Shown: piece after piece, positions 48,442 to 53,973 of the stretch | Position numbering within the stretch: position 1 is the first letter of the stretch | How the letters are laid out: the number at the start of each line of letters is the position of its first letter | From: CANGYM01 sp044235825 | Lineage (GTDB): Bacteria; Pseudomonadota; Alphaproteobacteria; JAJTHO01; CANGYM01 | Assembly (NCBI GenBank): GCA_044235825.1 | Contig: JBIIHL010000005.1 | Location: 1 to 53,973 of the forward strand | Length of the DNA stretch: 53,973 bases | Direction of reading: 5' to 3' | The notes under the pieces: model-generated | Told to the model about the DNA's origin: nothing | The model's database searches: none | The model's input: only the letters and a program-made list of their open reading frames with translations | Translations under genes and position numbers: made by a program

Positions 48442-49605
48442 ATGAGTGCTTTTCTGTTTACCAGCGAGTCTGTTTCCGAAGGTCATCCTGATAAAATTTG
48501 CGACCAAATTTCCGATGCCTTGGTGGATGCGTATTTATCCCGTGATCCCCATGCCCGCTGCGCCATTGAAACGGCCGCCACCACAAACCGTGTGGTTTTG
48601 CTGGGGGAAGTACGGGGTCCCGATGATATGACCCCCGATGTGATCGAGGATGTGGTGCGTCAAACCGTGCGCCGTATTGGATACGAACAGCGGGGCTTTC
48701 ATTGGAAAAATCTGGTGGTGCAAAATTATTTGCACGAACAATCGGCGGATATTGCCGTAGGTGTGGATGAAACATCCCAAAAGGCCGAGGGTGCCGGAGA
48801 TCAGGGCATCATGTTTGGGTATGCCTGTGACGAAACGCCGGATTTCATGCCTGCCCCGATTTATTATGCCCACAGAATTTTGCGCCTGATGACCGAGGCC
48901 CGCCATTTGGGGGAGACCAAAGGCCTAGGCCCTGATGCCAAAAGCCAGCTGACGTTTTTGTATGAAAACGAGCGCCCTGTGCGTGTCACCTCCGTGGTGG
49001 TATCCACGCAACATACCGAAGCCATGGATGTTGCCGATGTTCATGACATCGTCCGTCATTATGTGGCCAAAGCGTTGCCGCCGGAATTTCTAACCCCAGA
49101 CACTCAGTATTACATCAATCCCACAGGACGCTTTGTTATCGGCGGGCCCGATGGGGATGCGGGATTAACGGGGCGGAAAATTATTGTTGATACCTATGGC
49201 GGTGCGGCCCCCCATGGTGGCGGCGCTTTTTCGGGGAAGGATCCCACAAAAGTAGATCGTTCCGCTGCCTACGCCGCGCGGTATCTGGCCAAAAACTTGG
49301 TGGCCGCAGGGGTGGCCAAACGCTGCACGTTGCAGCTTTCCTATGCCATCGGGGTGTCTGAGCCGTTGTCTCTGTATCTGAATTTCCATGATACAACAAC
49401 CTTGCCCGAAGAAAGGGTGGCCGAAAAATTGCGTAGTTTTATTGACCTAACCCCCAAAGGCATTCGCCAGCATTTGCAGTTGAACCGGCCCATTTATCAA
49501 GAAACAGCAGCCTATGGCCATTTTGGCCGTCAGCCCACGGAAGAGGGCCACTTCCCATGGGAAAAGCTGGATTTGATTGAAAAAATCCAAAAAGCGTTTC
49601 TGTAA
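48442..49605 (+). CDS. metK: S-adenosylmethionine synthetase
   Basis: Makes S-adenosylmethionine from methionine and ATP, supplying methyl groups for enzymes such as TrmB. The 387-residue chain has TSESVSEGHPDKICDQISDA, the GAGDQGIMFGYA block, a GRFVIGGPDGDAGLTGRKI segment and the P-loop-like GGGAFSGKDPTKVDRSAAY, all diagnostic. The start is the ATG at 48442, with AGGG eight bases upstream. A TTG two codons earlier is in frame but unlikely. Methionine comes from MetE. No SAM riboswitch can fit in the ten-base gap from accB. Confidence 0.97.
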   Translation: MSAFLFTSESVSEGHPDKICDQISDALVDAYLSRDPHARCAIETAATTNRVVLLGEVRGPDDMTPDVIEDVVRQTVRRIGYEQRGFHWKNLVVQNYLHEQSADIAVGVDETSQKAEGAGDQGIMFGYACDETPDFMPAPIYYAHRILRLMTEARHLGETKGLGPDAKSQLTFLYENERPVRVTSVVVSTQHTEAMDVADVHDIVRHYVAKALPPEFLTPDTQYYINPTGRFVIGGPDGDAGLTGRKIIVDTYGGAAPHGGGAFSGKDPTKVDRSAAYAARYLAKNLVAAGVAKRCTLQLSYAIGVSEPLSLYLNFHDTTTLPEERVAEKLRSFIDLTPKGIRQHLQLNRPIYQETAAYGHFGRQPTEEGHFPWEKLDLIEKIQKAFL

Positions 49606-49617
49606 GCCGCCTGTTTT

Positions 49618-50631
49618 TCAAAAGGCCTGTGTGGGCCAGTGGAATTGACCTGCGGGAGTGGGCTCCCCTATGGCGCACTGGATCATGAAGCGGGCCACTT
49701 GGTCGCTGGAAAATATGGTGTGGATTTTTTCCCATCCTTGGCGTGCTACCCGTACCCGTTCATCATCATTGTGGGTATAAAACCGGATTTTTTCATGCAG
49801 TTCGTTCATATCCCCAAAAAAGGCGATTTCATTATCTGAGAAGATGTCCCCAAATCCAGTATCGCGATGGACAAATGTTAAGAGGCCATTGCCCATATAT
49901 TGGGCCATGCGGTCCGATGAATAAAGGTAAACATCGTTTTCCCGACTGTAATTCAGGCCCATTTTTACCGTGGCCAGCTTGGCATAATAGGCCGGACCAA
50001 AAATATGGGGATTGCCAAACATTCCCCCAAAATAACACGACACACCAGGACAGGCATCCAAAATGCCCTGCGCCACGGCGGGGCGTGGATCGTTGGCATA
50101 AACGCCCCCAATGGCATAAAAAAGGTCATGGGTATACGCGGGGCAAGCAAAAGCCTGCTGATTTTCCATGGCTGCATCTACAGGGTTGGGAATGTGGGCA
50201 ATTTTGGCCCGTTTTCCGGAGAATTGGGATAGGGCCTCCCCAGCTGTGGTTAAAAAGATCCAATCGACGCTATCGGTGCGATTGTGAATATCTTTGACAT
50301 TTTGAACGTGCATCAGGGGATCCACATTCCGGTAAATGATTTTGGTGTGGGGCAGGCTGCGGCGGATTTGATCCAGCGTGACATTCCAAATCATTTCACA
50401 GTGGCCCAGAACGATCACATCAGGCTGGAATTCCTGGGCTGCCCTTAAAAACCGCAGGTTCATGGGGGCAATGCCCACCTGTCGCCCGCCGAACCATGTG
50501 GCGCGTCGGGCCACAGTGCGATCATCAAACAGCATCACCGCATGTCCCAATCGGATCATGGCATGATACAGCTTTTGCATAATGCCGTAATGCATGGTGT
50601 ATTTAAAATGTCCCGCGACCAGAATACGCAT
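49618..50631 (-). CDS. Glycosyltransferase, CgeB-like
   Basis: Putative cytosolic glycosyltransferase of the GT-B fold, acceptor and donor unknown. The 337-residue chain opens with MRILVAGHFKYTMHYGIMQKL, a Rossmann-like start. Internal parts include PDVIVLGHCEMIWNVTLDQI and FYAIGGVYANDPRPAVAQGIL. The C-terminal domain carries GLNYSRENDVYLYSSDRMAQYMGNGLL and DNEIAFFGDMNELHEKIRFY, which resemble the CgeB/Glyco_trans_1_2 family. It has no signal peptide or membrane helix. It starts one base after rnhB and ends 12 bases from the convergent metK stop. A surface-polysaccharide role is only a guess. Confidence 0.8.
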   Translation of the reverse strand: MRILVAGHFKYTMHYGIMQKLYHAMIRLGHAVMLFDDRTVARRATWFGGRQVGIAPMNLRFLRAAQEFQPDVIVLGHCEMIWNVTLDQIRRSLPHTKIIYRNVDPLMHVQNVKDIHNRTDSVDWIFLTTAGEALSQFSGKRAKIAHIPNPVDAAMENQQAFACPAYTHDLFYAIGGVYANDPRPAVAQGILDACPGVSCYFGGMFGNPHIFGPAYYAKLATVKMGLNYSRENDVYLYSSDRMAQYMGNGLLTFVHRDTGFGDIFSDNEIAFFGDMNELHEKIRFYTHNDDERVRVARQGWEKIHTIFSSDQVARFMIQCAIGEPTPAGQFHWPTQAF

Positions 50632-50632
50632 C

Positions 50633-51247
50633 TTATGTTCCTTGATATAAAGCGACGGGTCGAAACGATAGCCGATGATGGGGGGTCAGGCCGGCGGTTT
50701 TCAGGCCCTTGAGATGGGCAGCCGTTCCATAGCCCGCGTTGCGTTCCCAACAAAACTCAGGATAGCGTGCTGCTAGACGGATCATCAGACGATCACGCAG
50801 CTCTTTGGCATAAATAGAGGCGGCGGCAATGGAAAAACTTAAATGATCCCCTTTGACCACGGCACTGGCAGGATAGGGGAAGGAGGGACAATGGTTCCCA
50901 TCCACCAAAATATGATCAAAATTTCCATGACGTCGCGCCAATGAGGCCATGGCCCGTTGCATGGCCAGCAAACTGGCCCGCAAAATGTTAATGCCATCAA
51001 TGGTGTTTCGGGATGCTGCGCCCCATGCCACAGAGCTGTAGGGGGTGATGGCCTGCATGGCCCGCAATCGTTGGTCTGAAGAGAGGGTTTTGGAATCCTT
51101 AATCAGAGATAAAATGTCCCTAGGCACATCATAGGTATGAAACACCACGGCCGCCGCCACAACAGGGCCGGCGAGGGGGCCACGACCGACTTCGTCAATG
51201 CCTGCCACCACCCCTTTGTGGGCCTGTTCTAAATCAAAGGTGGGCAT
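50633..51247 (-). CDS. rnhB: Ribonuclease HII
   Basis: Removes ribonucleotides and RNA primers from RNA-DNA hybrids. The 204-residue enzyme has the first two acidic residues in AGIDEVGRGPLAGPVV. KDSKTLSSDQR, HILVDGNHCPSFPYPASAVVKGD (third Asp) and SIAAASIYAKELRDRLM (fourth region) follow. The open frame begins 20 codons upstream within the neighbouring gene. The ATG at 51247 gives the family start and overlaps the NDUFA9-like stop by 14 bases. It probably acts with the gap-filling PolA in primer removal. Confidence 0.96.
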   Translation of the reverse strand: MPTFDLEQAHKGVVAGIDEVGRGPLAGPVVAAAVVFHTYDVPRDILSLIKDSKTLSSDQRLRAMQAITPYSSVAWGAASRNTIDGINILRASLLAMQRAMASLARRHGNFDHILVDGNHCPSFPYPASAVVKGDHLSFSIAAASIYAKELRDRLMIRLAARYPEFCWERNAGYGTAAHLKGLKTAGLTPHHRLSFRPVALYQGT

Positions 51248-52211
51248 TAGGACTCTCTGAGGGTGCCATAGTGCCATGACCTGCGCCCCAGCGTCCACCG
51301 CGGACATAGCCCTGCAAGAGTTCGGGCAGCATGGGGAGCATGGACGTGGGCAGGATACTCAAATCTTCGAAAGTTTTGGTGTCCGCAGGCACAATGTTGT
51401 CGTTTTTGAGTAAGATCACTTGATCCGCCGTTAACATGGGCTTGGGTAAGTGTTGAAAAATCCATCCCAAGAGAGACGCCATAAAGAAGGGAACGGGTAT
51501 AAACGCAACCTCGTGTCCCGTGGTTTTGACAATATCCCGCAGAATGTCGCGAAAGGATAGAACATTAGGCCCCCCTAGGGAAAAGACCTGTCCCTCATGG
51601 CGTTCGCTGGCAATCACAGCCATCACGGCCTGTGCCACATCACCCACAAAAACAGGTTGAAATCGGGTTTTGCCACCACCAATCAAGGGTAAAAAAGGAA
51701 GAAGAGAGGCCATGTTGGCAAATTTCCCCAAAAATCCATCACCCGGCCCAAAAATAACGCTGGGGCGCAGGATGCTGGCGCGGGGAAAGATGGATAAAAC
51801 GGCCTGTTCCCCGCGTGCCTTAGACGATGCATATGCACTTTTGGAGGAAGGCGTCACGCCCAAGGCGGAGATGTGCACCAGATGCTCCACACCCAAATGA
51901 CCACAAGCGGTGGCCAAGGTTTTGGGCCACTGAACGTGCAAAGCCTCAAATAGGCGTTTTGGGTAGAGAATACCCACCGTATTGATCACGCCATCAACGC
52001 CCATCAAAAGATTAGCAAGATCTTTTTCTGAGGAACGAAAAGGATTAAAGGCATAAGGCGTCACTTGTCCCACATGGCCTGAGACTTTGAGAGAAGCAGC
52101 TTTTTCCAAAGATCGTGTGGGGACAATAACCCTGTGCCCCGCAGCGCACAGATGATGCACGATAGAGCGGCCCACAAAGCCGGTCCCACCAAAAACAACA
52201 AAGGTTCCCAT
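51234..52211 (-). CDS. NDUFA9-like NAD(P)-binding protein (atypical SDR)
   Basis: Member of the extended/atypical short-chain dehydrogenase family that includes the NDUFA9 accessory subunit of mitochondrial complex I; in bacteria the role is uncertain. The 325-residue chain has the cofactor motif VFGGTGFVGRSIVHHL at residues 5-20, GVINTVGILY and HISALGVTPSSKSAYASSKARGE with the SDR Tyr/Lys positions. SILRPSVIFGPGDGFLGKFA and FQPVFVGDVAQAVM follow. A hydrophobic C-terminal part (PVPFFMASLLGWIF) could touch the membrane. It starts four bases after dapD. Confidence 0.9.
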   Translation of the reverse strand: MGTFVVFGGTGFVGRSIVHHLCAAGHRVIVPTRSLEKAASLKVSGHVGQVTPYAFNPFRSSEKDLANLLMGVDGVINTVGILYPKRLFEALHVQWPKTLATACGHLGVEHLVHISALGVTPSSKSAYASSKARGEQAVLSIFPRASILRPSVIFGPGDGFLGKFANMASLLPFLPLIGGGKTRFQPVFVGDVAQAVMAVIASERHEGQVFSLGGPNVLSFRDILRDIVKTTGHEVAFIPVPFFMASLLGWIFQHLPKPMLTADQVILLKNDNIVPADTKTFEDLSILPTSMLPMLPELLQGYVRGGRWGAGHGTMAPSESPNAHL

Positions 52212-52215
52212 GCCC

Positions 52216-53067
52216 TTAATCCCCCCGCAAAAGATCGTTCAAGGATGTTTTGGAGCGTGTTTTTTCATCCACGCGTTTGACAATCACCGCGCAGTATAAA
52301 CTGGGTTTTTTGGGGTCGGTGGGGGGCAGCGTTCCTGCCACCACCACGGAGTAGGGGGGGACATAGCCTGTAAAAATCTCACCCGTCGCCCGATCCACGA
52401 TTTTGGTTGAGGCCCCCAAGTAAACCCCCATGCCCAAAACCGATCCTGTGCCAACGCGTACGCCCTCGGCCACCTCGGCACGTGCCCCGATAAAGCAGTT
52501 ATCCTCAATAATAACGGGGGCTGCTTGCAGGGGTTCCAGAACGCCGCCGATGCCGGCACCGCCGGAAATATGGCAGTTTTTCCCGATTTGGGCGCATGAT
52601 CCCACCGTGGCCCACGTGTCAATCATGGTGCCACGATCAACATAGGCCCCAATGTTCACAAACGATGGCATCAGCACCACGTCCGGCGCAATATACGCCC
52701 CGAATCGTACGGTGCAAGGGGGTACAGCCCGAAATCCGGCATTTTGGAAAGCATCGGTGGACCAACCAGCAAATTTTGATGGCACTTTGTCATACCATTT
52801 TGCATCCCCGTACAGGGCATCTTTCACGCCGCCCCCCAATTCCCGCATGGGATTCAGGCGAAAATACAACAGGACAGCCTTTTTCACCCATTCGTGGACT
52901 GTCCAGGAATCCCCTTCTGGGCTGGCCACACGCAGACGCCCTTGATCTAGGGCACTCAGAACCTCGTCCACCACAGCGCGGATGGAGCCCGCGGCTGATG
53001 GGGTCAGCGTTTCGCGTATTTCCCAAGAGGATTCAATCAGACTTTGTTGTTCCGTATAAGAAATCAT
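52216..53067 (-). CDS. dapD: Tetrahydrodipicolinate N-succinyltransferase
   Basis: Succinylates tetrahydrodipicolinate, made by DapB, on the way to meso-diaminopimelate and lysine. The 283-residue chain has an N-terminal helical domain (ISYTEQQSLIESSWEIRETL) and a left-handed parallel beta-helix of hexapeptide repeats. Clear repeats are MPSFVNIGAYVDRGTMIDTW and NCHISGGAGIGGVLEPLQAAPVIIEDNCFIGA. FTGYVPPYSVVVAGTLP follows near the end. The open frame extends 22 codons upstream into the HAD gene; the ATG at 53067 matches the family start, though its ribosome-binding site is weak. dapE is not adjacent. Confidence 0.96.
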   Translation of the reverse strand: MISYTEQQSLIESSWEIRETLTPSAAGSIRAVVDEVLSALDQGRLRVASPEGDSWTVHEWVKKAVLLYFRLNPMRELGGGVKDALYGDAKWYDKVPSKFAGWSTDAFQNAGFRAVPPCTVRFGAYIAPDVVLMPSFVNIGAYVDRGTMIDTWATVGSCAQIGKNCHISGGAGIGGVLEPLQAAPVIIEDNCFIGARAEVAEGVRVGTGSVLGMGVYLGASTKIVDRATGEIFTGYVPPYSVVVAGTLPPTDPKKPSLYCAVIVKRVDEKTRSKTSLNDLLRGD

Positions 53068-53093
53068 AGCGTTACAGGGGCTTTCTTTTTGCG

Positions 53094-53783
53094 TTAAAGT
53101 TGGGAAATCATCTGATGGTGTTGTTTCAGCCATCGGGTTAAATCATCGGTCTGATCATCGACAAACGGGCCGTGGGTGTTTTGATCATAACGATAGGGAA
53201 GCCCTTCGTCATCGTGTAAAATTAAAACCGTGCTCATGCCGATCTGAGACGCTGTGACTAAGTTTTTGGGAATGTCATCAAACATGATGGCGCGTTTTGG
53301 GTCCACATCAAACTGGGACAATAATTTTTCATAGGTTTCGCGGTGGGGCTTGGGGGCAAAGTCGGCCTGAATAATGTCAAAGCATCCTGAAAAGCACGAG
53401 GCAATCCCCAACCGATCCAAAACACGGCTGGCATGGTGGTTTGATGCGTTGGTGAAAACAATTTTTGTGCCCTCAAGGGCATTTAAGGCGGATTTTAGGT
53501 CTTCTTGATGGTTCAGCCATGTGTAATCCACGTGATCGTGGATATAGTCCAAAAAATGGTGGGGGTTGACGTCATGTTTTTTCATCAGGCCATACAGGGT
53601 TGTGCCGTGATCTTCGAAGTATTTTTTTTGCAGGGCTTGAGCCTCTTCAAAAGGCAAATCGAAATGTTTTTGCACAAAAGACGTCATATTGGCGTCAATC
53701 TGGCTGAACAGCCGAGACGCCGAGGCATAAAGCGTATTATCCAGATCAAAGATATAGGTATCGTGGGAACGTGATTGGGGCAC
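53094..53783 (-). CDS. HAD-family pyrimidine 5'-nucleotidase-like phosphatase
   Basis: Predicted cytosolic phosphatase of the HAD superfamily, SDT1-like subgroup, likely acting on pyrimidine nucleotides. The 229-residue chain has motif I YIFDLDNTLYASASRLF (nucleophile Asp near residue 13), a helical cap, motif II IVFTNASNHHA, motif III Lys in DFAPKPHRETYEK and motif IV IMFDDIPKNLVTA. The start is a GTG at 53783; AAAAGG lies about ten bases upstream. dapD follows after 26 bases, a pairing seen across alphaproteobacteria. A promoter with a perfect -35 lies upstream, so it should head the dapD-NDUFA9-rnhB-glycosyltransferase unit. Confidence 0.9.
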   Translation of the reverse strand: MPQSRSHDTYIFDLDNTLYASASRLFSQIDANMTSFVQKHFDLPFEEAQALQKKYFEDHGTTLYGLMKKHDVNPHHFLDYIHDHVDYTWLNHQEDLKSALNALEGTKIVFTNASNHHASRVLDRLGIASCFSGCFDIIQADFAPKPHRETYEKLLSQFDVDPKRAIMFDDIPKNLVTASQIGMSTVLILHDDEGLPYRYDQNTHGPFVDDQTDDLTRWLKQHHQMISQL

Positions 53784-53814
53784 GGGGGAAACGCCTTTTT
53801 TAAGAATCCCTTAT

Positions 53815-53843
53815 CTTTTAGCAAACGGTGCGTAGCGTGTCAA
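53815..53843 (-). promoter_or_regulatory. Predicted promoter of the HAD-dapD operon
   Basis: On the minus strand TTGACA (53838-53843, perfect -35) is followed after 17 bases by TAAAAG (53815-53820, four of six). The start would be near 53808, some 25 bases before the GTG start of the HAD gene. Confidence 0.55.
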
Positions 53844-53869
53844 AACAAGAGCCCTCTTCACAGGGTCAT

Positions 53870-53973
53870 TCAATAAACCTTTGTTAGGATTTGGATGGCT
53901 TTGTAGGTTTTTCGTTGGAAGAATTGGATGCCTTCGGTGAATTTTCCGATGGTTTTGTCCAAGATATGAACGA
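53870..53973 (-). CDS. Possible C-terminus of an upstream gene (partial, uncertain)
   Basis: From the right edge a minus-strand frame reads KTIGKFTEGIQFFQRKTYK and ends at TGA 53870-53872, 27 bases before the predicted HAD promoter. The stretch looks protein-like, but another frame of the same strand (Ser/Pro/Lys-rich, stop at 53884) is also open to the edge. About 33 residues do not allow a family to be named. Confidence 0.22.
   Translation of the reverse strand, partial: VHILDKTIGKFTEGIQFFQRKTYKAIQILTKVY

Noticed and set aside
1..53973. CRISPR array, insertion sequence, prophage or toxin-antitoxin module
   Set aside because: No regularly spaced direct repeats, transposase or integrase motifs, or phage structural genes were seen on either strand. 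The small orphan genes lack recognisable toxin or antitoxin motifs.

Overview
The window is a gene-dense stretch of an alphaproteobacterial chromosome. The evidence is the mitochondrial/alpha-type E2 of pyruvate dehydrogenase, an RNase E with a long acidic insertion in its S1 domain and an Arg-rich tail, a DUF299 regulator of pyruvate phosphate dikinase, an NDUFA9-like gene, the HAD nucleotidase-dapD pair, and a textbook sigma-32 promoter before clpB. Base composition looks about half GC by eye, with AT-rich intergenic gaps. The lineage cannot be fixed further. Biosynthesis genes for Arg, Trp, Met, Lys/DAP, the shikimate pathway, pyridoxine and NAD argue against extreme genome reduction, and flhF/flhG-type genes hint at a polar flagellum.

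Layout. 1-3.6 kb (minus): cvpA-purF-tatA-pdxJ-acpS, then the start of an unidentified gene at the left edge. 3.9-6.6 kb (plus): pdhC, an outer-membrane barrel gene and rluB. 6.6-15.8 kb (minus): dapB-leuS, a palindromic repeat, then metE-trmB-polA. 16.05-17.1 kb (plus): three small unrecognised genes, two encoding exported proteins and one AT-rich; this is the only accessory-looking patch. 17.3-19.8 kb: clpB. 19.8-20.7 kb (minus): ppsR. 20.9-26.9 kb (plus): ybeY-corC-lnt-mnmE-mnmG. 26.9-35.0 kb (minus): flhF-flhG, aroA-argD-argF-tsaC, sodB, a CAT-anticodon tRNA and trpD. 35.1-37.5 kb (plus): rnd-xseB-nadE. 37.5-41.0 kb: truB, a thioredoxin-like gene on the opposite strand, radA and a class-I glutamine amidotransferase. 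41.1-49.6 kb (plus): DUF445, pepA, a phosphohexomutase, rne, aroQ-accB-metK. 49.6-53.8 kb (minus): HAD nucleotidase-dapD-NDUFA9-like-rnhB-glycosyltransferase.

The genes are overwhelmingly housekeeping: translation and RNA handling (leuS, trmB, mnmE/G, tsaC, truB, rluB, ybeY, rne, rnd), replication and repair (polA, radA, rnhB, xseB), envelope (lnt, tatA, barrel protein) and metabolism. Many neighbouring genes overlap by a few bases, implying translational coupling. Several gene pairs that are often neighbours in alphaproteobacteria are split here: accB without accC, mnmEG without rsmG-parAB, ybeY without phoH, cvpA-purF without radA, pdhC without the E1 genes. This suggests a rearranged genome.

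I found no CRISPR array, insertion sequence, prophage or recognisable defence system. The most noteworthy points are the orphan cassette at 16-17 kb, a hairpin-rich rne leader, a proofreading-dead PolA, the inverted repeat before pdhC, diverged FlhF/FlhG and TrpD motifs, and a head-to-head overlap of truB with a thioredoxin-like gene. None of these is proven novel from sequence alone.
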